A DNA stretch of 43,159 bases from Gammaproteobacteria bacterium (lineage in GTDB: Bacteria; Pseudomonadota; Gammaproteobacteria; Pseudomonadales; Oleiphilaceae). A program made the translations under genes and the position numbers. The notes below the pieces were generated by a model, which saw only the letters and a list, made by a program, of their open reading frames with translations, was not told the origin of the DNA and ran no database searches. The stretch is taken from positions 1-43,159 of the forward strand of contig PDSQ01000038.1 in assembly GCA_002747055.1 (NCBI GenBank). Reading direction: 5' to 3'. Below, one piece after another: positions 36,622 to 43,159 of the stretch; within the stretch, counting starts at the first letter, position 1; every line of letters begins with the position of its first letter.

Positions 36622-37139
36622 GGTTTCGTATGTTTGTTTTTGAGGTTTTGTTCGAGAACGTCCATCGTGTCGCGTTTTGGTTTTTTTTTGCGTTGACTGG
36701 TATAGTCTGTGCGTCGAGTGGCATCGCTTTTGCCGTCGTCGATATCTACGAATTTGATAACGATGCACAGCGTTCCCAGTATTCCGAGTTGGTGGAGACC
36801 CTGCGTTGCCCCAAGTGTCAAAATCAAAATATCGCTGATTCCAACTCGCCTATTGCTTCAGATATGCGAGACGCGGTGCATAGGTTGATTGTCCAAGGCA
36901 AGCAGTCCGATGAAGTGGTGCAATATATGGTAGACCGATTTGGCGAGTTCGTTGTCTATAAACCAAAACTCGATCCAAGCACTTGGTTACTTTGGTTTGG
37001 TCCGTTTCTGGTTGGGCTGGCCGGGTTTGTTTTTGTTGTTGTTATGGCTTGGAAATCCCGAGACAAGAATCGTGACGCGACCACGTTGAGCGCGTCAGAC
37101 AAGAGCAAGTTAAGTCATCTATTGGATAAAGAGAAGTAA
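36618..37139 (+). CDS. ccmH: Cytochrome c maturation protein CcmH (CcmL type)
   Basis: 173 residues. An N-terminal hydrophobic segment is followed by a three-helix periplasmic domain with Cys64-Pro-Lys-Cys67 (TLRCPKCQNQNIADSNSPIA), then a C-terminal membrane helix. It receives electrons from CcmG and reduces the apocytochrome c. Unlike E. coli, where CcmH includes the TPR part, the TPR protein is a separate gene (ccmI) next to it. Confidence 0.95.
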   Translation: MRFRMFVFEVLFENVHRVAFWFFFALTGIVCASSGIAFAVVDIYEFDNDAQRSQYSELVETLRCPKCQNQNIADSNSPIASDMRDAVHRLIVQGKQSDEVVQYMVDRFGEFVVYKPKLDPSTWLLWFGPFLVGLAGFVFVVVMAWKSRDKNRDATTLSASDKSKLSHLLDKEK

Positions 37140-38093
37140 ATGGTTGATTTTTGGGTAGGTGCCACATTGTTATTGATGCTGGCTATTGTGTTGCTGATCT
37201 ATCCTCTGGTTCGACGCTATCCGAATCATTGCCCATCTGCCTCGGAAAAAACACAAACTGTCCGCGTATTCAAAGATCGTCTCATTGAGTTGCAAGCGGA
37301 AAAAGCCTCAGGATTGATAACTGACGAAAAGTTCCGTGCCCTCAAAATCGAGCTCGAGGCATCGCTGGTTTATGATGTGGCAGATCAGACGGGTAAGGCC
37401 AGTAGTGAAAAGGTCGTCGTTTACGGCCGTTCTCAGAAACTGATGATGGCGAGCGTCCTTGCGCTGTTTGCGATTTCGTCGAGCATTTTTTTCTATGGTC
37501 AGTTTGGCGCTTACTCAGCGTTGCAAGAGGCGCGGGAGTTTGCGTTGCTTGAATCCACCGATTACGACAATAGCAAACAACTTGCTGATATGATTGCCAT
37601 ACTGGAGGCAAAGCTGAAGGCGAATCCAGATAATCTGCATGGCTGGCTGTTACTCGGCAAAGCTTACATGAACTTGAATCGGTTTCAGCAAGCGGCCACG
37701 GTGTTTGGTAAGGCAATACCATTGCTGGAAGAGCAGGGTGAAAATCCGGCGTCGGTCTATGGGCTGCAGGCGCAAGCATTGTATTTTGCCAACCAGGGTG
37801 CGTTTACTGACGCTGTGAAAACGGCGGTGACAAATGCTTACCGTTTGAATCCGGATGAACCCAATATCCTGGGTTTGCTTGGAATGATGTCGATGCAGGT
37901 GGGTCAGTATGAATCAGCTATTGGCTATTGGAGCAGAATTTTGCAGGTGAATCCGGAGTACCCTGGCCGGGCATCGATCCAGTTTGGTATCGATGAGGCG
38001 CGCAAAAAAATGGCTGACACTGGAGTAGCAGAAACTCCGCTGGCGGCGCAGGCCGCTGGTGGCTCTGAGGCTGCCGGCCCCAAAAATCAGTGA
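37140..38093 (+). CDS. ccmI: Cytochrome c maturation TPR protein CcmI
   Basis: 317 residues. Two N-terminal membrane helices flank a cytoplasmic loop with the CcmI signature FKDRLIELQAEKASGLITDEKFRALKIELEASLVYD. The periplasmic C-terminal part has TPR repeats (PDNLHGWLLLGKAYMNLNRFQQAATVFGKA; NEPNILGLLGMM-like). It holds the apocytochrome C-terminus for haem ligation. The ATG directly follows the ccmH stop. It is the last gene of the operon. Confidence 0.92.
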   Translation: MVDFWVGATLLLMLAIVLLIYPLVRRYPNHCPSASEKTQTVRVFKDRLIELQAEKASGLITDEKFRALKIELEASLVYDVADQTGKASSEKVVVYGRSQKLMMASVLALFAISSSIFFYGQFGAYSALQEAREFALLESTDYDNSKQLADMIAILEAKLKANPDNLHGWLLLGKAYMNLNRFQQAATVFGKAIPLLEEQGENPASVYGLQAQALYFANQGAFTDAVKTAVTNAYRLNPDEPNILGLLGMMSMQVGQYESAIGYWSRILQVNPEYPGRASIQFGIDEARKKMADTGVAETPLAAQAAGGSEAAGPKNQ

Positions 38094-38188
38094 GTTTGAG
38101 CAAATAAACTGAGCTGCACAGTCCTTTGATGACCCATGTCACCCTCTTTGCTCCGCTTTTCGTTTATGTCAGCTCAGTGAGTGGCCCC

Positions 38189-38246
38189 AAAAGGCGGCAC
38201 TGGAAGCGTAGAAACGAATCTGCCACCGCACCGTTACCGCCTTTTT
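38189..38246. terminator. Possible bidirectional terminator between ccmI and the ComEA-like gene
   Basis: AAAAGGCGG at 38189-38197 pairs with CCGCCTTTT at 38237-38245, leaving a 39-base loop, between convergent genes. The arms have A and T runs on the right sides for both directions. The long loop lowers confidence. Confidence 0.4.
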
Positions 38247-38258
38247 GTGTTTGTCGCA

Positions 38259-38879
38259 CTAGAATTTCAAATAAGGTTTCATTTCATTCAGAGTTTTTGG
38301 GCCTATGCCGGGGATTTGCAGAAGATCGTCGGTTTTTTTAAATTTACCATTCTTATTCCGGTAACTGATAATCGCTTTGGCTTTTTGTTCTCCGATTCTG
38401 GGTAATGATTGAGCCAGTTCTTGCCAGTTTGCCTGGTTTATTTTTACAGGTTTAAGTGTTTTTCTCGTGGCCGATTTTGTTGTTTTGTCTTTTTTGGAAC
38501 TGGAACTGGAACTGGAACTGGAACTGCGTTCTTTAGTGCTTGAAGCTTTCTGAGAAGCGGCTTTTTGCTTCGCTCTACCTGGTTTTTTCAATTTGGCCGT
38601 ACATTTTTTGAGTGCATTTTTATCGGATTTATATTTCGTCTGACAGTTTTTTAGTCCTTTCTTATAGGCGGTTGTGGCCCGGTCGACGGGTTTGTTTTTT
38701 GTCGAAGTTTTTTTCTTGGGTTTGCTAATTTTCTTTTTGCAATTTTTAATTGCGGTTGCATTGCCTTTATATTTTACCTCACACTTTTTAGCCGCTTTAT
38801 CGTACGTAGCAGTCGTGCTTGCGGCCATGGTCGTGCCAGGAAGAAAAATCATCAGTATCACTAACAGTCTAAGAATCAT
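38259..38879 (-). CDS. Exported ComEA-like helix-hairpin-helix protein with Cys/Lys repeats
   Basis: 206 residues. A signal peptide (MILRLLVILMIFLPGTTMAA) is followed by two Lys-rich repeats: Y26...C33...C47 and Y72...C79...C93. The period is 46 residues, with 13 residues between the cysteines of each pair. A Ser-rich linker (residues ~119-128) comes next. The C-terminal ~60 residues form a ComEA-type HhH pair (KINQANWQELAQSLPRIGE, then LLQIPGIGPKTLNEM). The first hairpin has Arg161 where ComEA usually has Gly. ComEA binds incoming DNA in the periplasm during natural transformation. The very basic N-terminal repeats fit DNA or polyanion binding, but I know no family for them. Confidence 0.7.
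   Translation of the reverse strand: MILRLLVILMIFLPGTTMAASTTATYDKAAKKCEVKYKGNATAIKNCKKKISKPKKKTSTKNKPVDRATTAYKKGLKNCQTKYKSDKNALKKCTAKLKKPGRAKQKAASQKASSTKERSSSSSSSSSSKKDKTTKSATRKTLKPVKINQANWQELAQSLPRIGEQKAKAIISYRNKNGKFKKTDDLLQIPGIGPKTLNEMKPYLKF
38496..38525. repeat. Hexanucleotide microsatellite (GGAACT)5
   Basis: Five perfect copies of GGAACT encode the Ser run of the ComEA-like protein's linker on the minus strand. A change in copy number keeps the frame and would only alter linker length. Confidence 0.9.
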
Positions 38880-39165
38880 TTTTTTATAGCCTCATTGGTT
38901 TGTATCTATGTTTCGGGTTGATATGCGTTCAGGTAGGGAATGTTAAAGCAGTCCTATGGAATAAAGCAACGGGTGGAGAAGTGTTGGCAAAAGCCAGCCC
39001 GTGCTCTCAATTGCCGTGTCTAGTGTGCTGAATATGTTGAAATTTTGTAAATTCTGCGTGATGATTTGACCATCAAGCAATTAAATTGAATAGGGGAAGA
39101 TGGGCTGATTTCATCCTGCATAATCGAAACCAGTCCATTAAACTGCCTCGCTCCCTTGTCTGTTG
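38880..39165. other. Spacer between the ComEA-like gene and the permease gene
   Basis: About 290 bases downstream of the permease stop and upstream of the ComEA-like start, both genes on the minus strand. The ribosome-binding site GAGG lies about 10 bases before the ComEA-like ATG. I see no terminator or clear promoter. Confidence 0.4.
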
Positions 39166-40560
39166 TCAGCTTCCCTGTTCTTTCTCTTTCTCGCCAGAAA
39201 AAATGACTTCCTGATTTGGCTCGTGTTCACCCAACAGTTTGGGACGCTCGATCAAGATGTACAGCACCAGGCCAATTATGATCGCATAGACTGTCGATTT
39301 AGGGTCCGGCATGGCCAGCGTGACCGCTACAATACCGGCAACACCCCGTTCGGTCGGATTGTTTAGTTGCTCCATTCCGACCATAATACAAATATAAGCA
39401 GTCAGTATGAGCGTTAGCGACAGTGCGATGGGGAGTACCGGCTTAAACATAGTGACCAGGGGCAAGCAGAGTAATGCCAGTAGACCGGCAATCCAGAAAG
39501 TGCCAGCACCGCTGTAGATAGAATCCATTGCTTTGCGACCCATGGCATATCGCTCTGTTACTGTGCCGTGTACTGCGGTAAACAGTGGTCCGGACAAGCC
39601 AGGCCAGGGTGCCAGGAAAGCATGCAGGGCGTTACGCATCGACGTTACAATATGAACACGGTCAACATTGATTTCTATTTTTTCATCCTGCCGTTCACGA
39701 TCGACACGTTCCAGTAGAGTACGACCCACCAGTATGTCACCGAACGCAATTACGTATGCAATCAAAGCGGTGGGGATGGCCAGCAGGAACATGTCCACGT
39801 CGGGTAATCCTGTGGCGAAAATCAGATAGTCTGCCATTAAGCCGAAATCGGGGTTGGTAATTCCCCATTCGATGTCGGGCAGGGGGTATTCGGCAAATAC
39901 CCAGCCAATAATCATCGCGACCGCCATGCCCGGTACCATACCGAAGTTGGCTATTTTTCGGGCGAAGAAATTCTGTTCCATCACGTTCTTGAAGGACAAC
40001 GAAAATAAAATATAGGCGGCGACAATAGAACCCACAATCAGAGAAATCGGAGTCGAATCCACTCGGCCACCAGATTTCAATTCACCCATCAGTGCGGCAA
40101 TACCAGCACCGATAATGATTCCTGATTTCAATGAGTTCGGGATAATGTTAACCAGTTTCGACCCCCAACCAGTTAACCCTAAAACAAGAAAGATAAGAGT
40201 GACTTCAATTTGCAGTGCGAACATTGCTTTGATCGCTTCGGGACCAGGTTCATAGCCGCCCAAAAATAACAACACTACCGGAATTGCCGGTGTTATCCAG
40301 CCCGGAACCATGGGAACGCCTAACAATGCAGGTAAGACATAACCCAGTCCGGCAACAAAGGTAAAAGCCAGAGCGGCTTCATACGGCATTCCGAGATACT
40401 TTTGTAGCAATGGAATCATCGCCAGTCCAACGACAAACATGACAAATCCCTGAATCATTTCAGGAAATTCCCACCGATAGTGAATAAACGGCAGGCGAAT
40501 TTTGAACGGGCCGGCCGGCCAATAGGGGTGTTCTGCACCGTGTTGACGTTCGAGTGCCAT
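39166..40560 (-). CDS. SLC23/NCS2-like inner-membrane permease
   Basis: 464 residues from the ATG at 40560, chosen for its AAGGAG with about 6 bases spacing; the longer frame to 40653 lacks such a site. It has ~12 or more hydrophobic helices. Segments PMVPGWITPAIPVVLLF, NIIPNSLKSGIIIGAGIAALMGEL and PWPGLSGPLFTAVHGTVTERYAMG recall xanthine/uracil/ascorbate (SLC23) permeases. The substrate is unknown, and SulP-type transporters are a weaker alternative. A cytoplasmic loop with DRERQDEKIEINVDRVH is highly charged. It has no enzyme partner nearby that would suggest a pathway. Confidence 0.55.
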   Translation of the reverse strand: MALERQHGAEHPYWPAGPFKIRLPFIHYRWEFPEMIQGFVMFVVGLAMIPLLQKYLGMPYEAALAFTFVAGLGYVLPALLGVPMVPGWITPAIPVVLLFLGGYEPGPEAIKAMFALQIEVTLIFLVLGLTGWGSKLVNIIPNSLKSGIIIGAGIAALMGELKSGGRVDSTPISLIVGSIVAAYILFSLSFKNVMEQNFFARKIANFGMVPGMAVAMIIGWVFAEYPLPDIEWGITNPDFGLMADYLIFATGLPDVDMFLLAIPTALIAYVIAFGDILVGRTLLERVDRERQDEKIEINVDRVHIVTSMRNALHAFLAPWPGLSGPLFTAVHGTVTERYAMGRKAMDSIYSGAGTFWIAGLLALLCLPLVTMFKPVLPIALSLTLILTAYICIMVGMEQLNNPTERGVAGIVAVTLAMPDPKSTVYAIIIGLVLYILIERPKLLGEHEPNQEVIFSGEKEKEQGS

Positions 40561-41126
40561 ATTAGGCTCCTTATTTTTATAGTAATTACAATCGCGAAAA
40601 GATGGCCAAGGTACTGCCGAATTTCCATATTCGCTATTAATTGACAGGTTCACGCGAATACCGAAATACTCAATGGCCCTCTAAAACCTAACCAACTGTA
40701 CGAGTAAAGTCACCCATACGATAGTCGTAAATTGATCAGTGTGATCTTAAATTAATCAAATTGGTTGTAGATCGATCTGGTTTGCGGTGAGATTTGCGAG
40801 TCATTAAAGCCTGGGGATAGTTCTTCGGATGAGGCATTTTTTGGGTATAGAAAACAAGGTATGCGAAATTGAAACAAGGATCTGGAGTGACAGATACGGG
40901 TTAGGACCGCCAGTTTCGGAAAAACCATCTATGATGGTCGGGAAATCAAGGGAATGCACCATCGCCTGGTCTATAGGTGTTTGAACGCAACGGCTTCTCG
41001 TTTCATTGGGGGGCTTTTCGGATCGGTGTCGCAAAAACCGACTGACCATCATAAACTGTAAATTTTTTTGACAGTCGGGGTTGATTGAATGAAAGACAGG
41101 TGTATTTTAAACGCTGCTAAGTCGCT
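40561..41126. promoter_or_regulatory. Divergent region between the permease and the PEP-CTERM gene
   Basis: Gene-free. It holds a small dyad TACGA-TAG-TCGTA at 40717-40729, about 155 bases before the permease ATG, and AT-rich sequence around 40730-40775 with repeated GATC. An 82-codon minus-strand frame at 40804-41052 has no recognisable features and is not called. Confidence 0.35.
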
Positions 41127-41140
41127 GTTTGCTTGCAAAC
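41127..41140. promoter_or_regulatory. Dyad, candidate enhancer site for the sigma-54 promoter
   Basis: Perfect inverted repeat GTTTGC-TT-GCAAAC, about 110 bases upstream of the proposed -24 element, a usual distance for sigma-54 activator sites. Its link to an activator such as PrsR is inferred. Confidence 0.35.
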
Positions 41141-41238
41141 GGCCGTAAATGTTTCTCATCTTTTCCATATTGTCAGTTAGTTTTACAGTCACAGGCTGTT
41201 CATTTTTTAACTTACTGATAACCAAGAATAATATTTGT

Positions 41239-41254
41239 TGGCCCGATAATTGCT
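41239..41254 (+). promoter_or_regulatory. Sigma-54 (-24/-12) promoter of the PEP-CTERM gene
   Basis: TGGCCC-GATAA-TTGCT matches the consensus TGGCAC-N5-TTGCW with one difference. The invariant GG (41240-41241) and GC (41252-41253) are 10 bases apart, as required. The expected start of transcription is near 41265, about 58 bases before the ATG. PEP-CTERM genes are known to be controlled by RpoN with the PrsK/PrsR pair in several bacteria. Confidence 0.65.
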
Positions 41255-41322
41255 TTAGCTGGGTAGCGGGTACTCTTATGACCTTTGCTTATTTTCTTAA
41301 CTTGATGTAACAGGAACACAAT

Positions 41323-42018
41323 ATGAAAAAAACGGTTATCGCCGCTGGCTTGCTGGCAGCTTCAATTGGCACTGCACAGGCAGCGGTTATCACCCAGAGC
41401 TTTGATTTGGGTTGGGTGACAACTGATCTGACTTCTACCACGAGCCCCGGTTCTACTACGATAGGCATAATCGATCAGTTCGATACTTCTTTAGGTACGC
41501 TCAACAGCGTAACACTGACCTTGACCGGTAACACGGAGAGCGAGACAGTTATTGAAAACACCTCAGCCGCTAATGCATTTTTCCGTTATGACTCCGCTAT
41601 CCAGTGGCTGTTTGAAGTGGTAGACGGAGACGATGTATTGACCAATGGGTTCAGCTCGATTTTGGCGACGACAAATATGTTTGTTAGTTTGAACTCTGGC
41701 GAACAGCTGGATTTGGGTATGACTACCTCTACTGGCTCCGCTACTTTTAACCTCAGTTCGGCGGCTGATCTGGCCGACTTTTTAGGTACAGGTACTGTGG
41801 GTATTGGTTGTAACACGTTCAGTTCTTCCAGCTTCACTGGCGGCGGCGGTAACCTGGATTCCACTCAGATAACCACTGCCCAGTGTTTGGGTGATATCAG
41901 CTATGACTACACCGCATCGACGCCACCTGCAGGTAATGTACCTGCGCCGGCAACTGTGGCTTTACTGGGTCTTGGGCTGGCGGGTCTGGGCTTGAGTCGG
42001 CGTCGTAAAAACGGCTAA
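41323..42018 (+). CDS. PEP-CTERM sorted, choice-of-anchor E-like surface protein
   Basis: 231 residues. A signal peptide (MKKTVIAAGLLAASIGTAQA) is followed by a beta-rich Thr/Ser-rich domain (IIDQFDTSLGTLNSVTLTLTG) resembling the choice-of-anchor E family. At the end is a PEP-CTERM sorting signal: VPAPATVALLGLGLAGLG, then SRRRKNG. The usual V-P-E-P is V-P-A-P here. Exosortase would cleave this tail at the inner membrane, and the protein would reach the surface, usually in exopolysaccharide producers. Cys residues (IGCNTFSS; AQCLGD) may form a disulfide. No exosortase or EPS gene is in the window. AGGA precedes the ATG, and a strong terminator follows. Confidence 0.9.
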   Translation: MKKTVIAAGLLAASIGTAQAAVITQSFDLGWVTTDLTSTTSPGSTTIGIIDQFDTSLGTLNSVTLTLTGNTESETVIENTSAANAFFRYDSAIQWLFEVVDGDDVLTNGFSSILATTNMFVSLNSGEQLDLGMTTSTGSATFNLSSAADLADFLGTGTVGIGCNTFSSSSFTGGGGNLDSTQITTAQCLGDISYDYTASTPPAGNVPAPATVALLGLGLAGLGLSRRRKNG

Positions 42019-42139
42019 GCAATGCTATCGCCAGTACCCAGGCATGGGTGTGCTCAATTGACCGAGTTACCGAGAGTAGGCTGATTCTGGTATGCAAATA
42101 TCTGATTCGGCGCTGGCAAGCGTAAGGCCAAGCTAAAAA

Positions 42140-42170
42140 AACCGATGGCATCGAGTCATCGGTTTTTTTT
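42140..42170 (+). terminator. Intrinsic terminator after the PEP-CTERM gene
   Basis: Stem AACCGATG/CATCGGTT with a 9-base loop, preceded by A and followed by a run of T to 42170. It is strong and can work in both directions. Confidence 0.88.
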
Positions 42171-42531
42171 GTCTTTGAAGACGAACCGGCAGAACCGGGT
42201 TCGGCTTATCGCTGTTCTCTAGCCACAGAATAGCCATAGGATGCCTGAAATAGAAACCAATCAGCCGCCACAAAGTGTCAGTTTTTTGATAGAAGGCATA
42301 GTTCAACGAAAAAGAGGCGTATTTTACGCGCCGATAAATCGCTTTTTGGTTGAAAAGGGATTTAATGCTTCTTATCCTTGGAAGGGTTTTTCTTGGGTAC
42401 CAATGAGGCCCTTATGACAACGTCATAAAAATAACGCGCCCGATGCCCGATGATGATCAGGGGGGATGCAGACATCTTTGTCCGTGTGTTTGACACATTC
42501 TAACGTAACTTGATAAATAAGGAGTCATATC
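42171..42531. promoter_or_regulatory. Region upstream of the thioesterase gene
   Basis: About 360 bases without a gene. It includes small hairpins (GCGTA-TTT-TACGC near 42318; CGAACC/GGGTTCG near 42182) and the operator-like dyad described separately. AAGGAG lies 8 bases before the thioesterase ATG. Confidence 0.4.
42412..42428. promoter_or_regulatory. 17-bp perfect dyad, operator candidate
   Basis: TTATGAC-AAC-GTCATAA, seven perfect pairs around a 3-base centre, about 104 bases before the thioesterase ATG. Its shape suits a dimeric repressor or activator. Which family binds it cannot be told. Confidence 0.45.
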
Positions 42532-42999
42532 ATGACGGAAAAAGCATTTCAGGATTTTTACCCTGACGAATTCAACCATTGTTATGGCTGCGGTAAGCTC
42601 AACTCGCATGGCTACCAGATCAAAAGCCGATGGGATGGCGATGAAACAGTGGCTTATTTTACGCCGAAGCCTTACCACACGGCGGTTCCGGGTTTTGTCT
42701 ACGGTGGCCTTATCGCTTCATTGGTAGATTGTCACGGCACAGGCACCGCATCAGCCGCCGCTTACCGTGAAGAAGGCCGGCCCATGGGATCGGCACCAGA
42801 ACTTCGATTTGTTACCGCGTCCTTGCAAGTGGATTATAAAGCACCGACTCCGCTGGGGCCTGAGTTGGAAATCCGGGCGAAAATAGATGAAATCACCGGC
42901 AAAAAAGTGGTTATGTCCATTGATGTAAAGGCAGAAGGTAATGTGTGTGCTACTGGCAGGGTTGTCGCAGTGCGTATCCCGGACACTATGTTTAAATAA
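42532..42999 (+). CDS. PaaI-family hotdog thioesterase
   Basis: 155 residues with the hotdog fold. It probably hydrolyses an acyl-CoA or aryl-CoA thioester in the cytoplasm. Motifs: FNHCYGCGKLNSHGYQIK at the N-terminus (a common beginning of this subgroup), then VYGGLIASLVDCHGTGTASAA, which holds the hydration motif. The Asp of VDCHG is a likely catalytic residue. The strand VDYKAPTPLGPELEIRAKI is typical. It has no co-transcribed neighbour; an IS3-like element begins about 60 bases after it. Confidence 0.85.
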   Translation: MTEKAFQDFYPDEFNHCYGCGKLNSHGYQIKSRWDGDETVAYFTPKPYHTAVPGFVYGGLIASLVDCHGTGTASAAAYREEGRPMGSAPELRFVTASLQVDYKAPTPLGPELEIRAKIDEITGKKVVMSIDVKAEGNVCATGRVVAVRIPDTMFK

Positions 43000-43008
43000 T
43001 GACTCAAT

Positions 43009-43023
43009 CTCCTCGAAGAGGAG
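43009..43023. other. Short hairpin after the thioesterase gene
   Basis: CTCCTC-GAA-GAGGAG, six perfect pairs with a GAA loop, just after the stop. It is followed by GTAAAA and not by T, so it is a weak terminator at best. Confidence 0.35.
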
Positions 43024-43060
43024 GTAAAATCGCTGTTGTTAGGCGATGAACGCGGTATTT

Positions 43061-43159
43061 TGTAGTGGTCTAATGACACCGGACATATTAATAAGAGAGA
43101 ATACCCGCTGACTATTAAGGTGTCCCTATGAGTACCAAACAAACGAGAAAAAGCTACCC
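43061..43159 (+). mobile_element. Left end of an IS3-like insertion sequence (runs off the window)
   Basis: From 43061 the sequence begins TGTAGTGGTCTAATGACACC, which looks like an IS3-family terminal inverted repeat, and leads to a small basic ORF 67 bases later. The right end and the target duplication lie outside the window, so family assignment is provisional. Confidence 0.5.
43128..43159 (+). CDS. Transposase OrfA N-terminus, partial
   Basis: ATG at 43128 with AAGG 7 bases upstream; only ten codons are in the window (MSTKQTRKSY). The short basic start is typical of IS3-family OrfA, which has a helix-turn-helix that binds the element's ends. Confidence 0.5.
   Translation, partial: MSTKQTRKSY

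Noticed and set aside
40804..41052. 82-codon minus-strand frame
   Set aside because: No domain, no good ribosome-binding site, atypical residues; left as intergenic.
1..43159. CRISPR arrays, rRNA, tRNA or tmRNA genes
   Set aside because: No regularly spaced repeats and no tRNA-like cloverleaf or rRNA sequence was recognised anywhere in the window.

Overview
This window is about 43 kb of chromosome from a gammaproteobacterium of intermediate G+C. The suggestion rests on gene content and order: gyrA, pheA, hisC, a fused tyrA-aroA, cmk, rpsA, ihfB, lapA-like and pyrF follow one another as in Pseudomonas and its relatives. Next comes a FliK/FlhB-like pair divergent from a full ccmABCDEFGHI cytochrome c maturation operon. 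A PEP-CTERM protein, a flagellar pair and a large surface lipase suggest a free-living aquatic or sediment organism that secretes polysaccharide. I cannot name the genus.

Layout. (1) 1-5715 is a patched accessory segment. An incomplete metal/cobalamin-type ABC importer (ATPase, permease, binding protein, all on the minus strand) lies between two ~370-bp direct repeats. Each repeat carries the control region and 5' end of a kefF-like gene. Between the importer and the second repeat lies gene-poor DNA with a decayed IS66-type transposase and a small membrane ORF. (2) 5609-8124: kefF-kefC-type glutathione-gated K+ efflux pair. (3) 8337-11300: large lipase-like lipoprotein on the minus strand. 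(4) 11663-14185: class I fumarase and purU. (5) 14349-25922: housekeeping run for DNA topology, aromatic amino acid and histidine-type transamination, nucleotide synthesis, ribosomal protein S1 and IHF. (6) 26022-28212: DUF2780-type exported protein and an aromatic aminotransferase. (7) 28288-30786: FlhB-C-like and FliK-like genes. (8) 31121-38093: ccmA to ccmI, with tight spacing or overlaps. (9) 38259-40560: exported ComEA-like helix-hairpin-helix protein and an SLC23/NCS2-like permease, both minus strand. (10) 41323-42999: PEP-CTERM protein and a hotdog thioesterase. (11) From about 43061 the left end of an IS3-like element runs off the window.

How the genes work together. TyrA-AroA, PheA, HisC and the aromatic aminotransferase cover shikimate-to-Phe/Tyr steps. 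Cmk and PyrF serve pyrimidine metabolism. CcmA-I form a complete System I haem ligation pathway. KefF and KefC form an electrophile-responsive K+/H+ antiporter. The accessory left end and the IS at the right end mark sites of past rearrangement.

Most notable observations: a close match to a sigma-54 promoter with an upstream dyad before the PEP-CTERM gene; the duplicated kefF control region flanking the ABC importer; a ComEA-like protein with two lysine-rich paired-cysteine repeats; and an intercistronic stem-loop inside the importer operon. No wholly new multi-gene system is demonstrable from this window alone.
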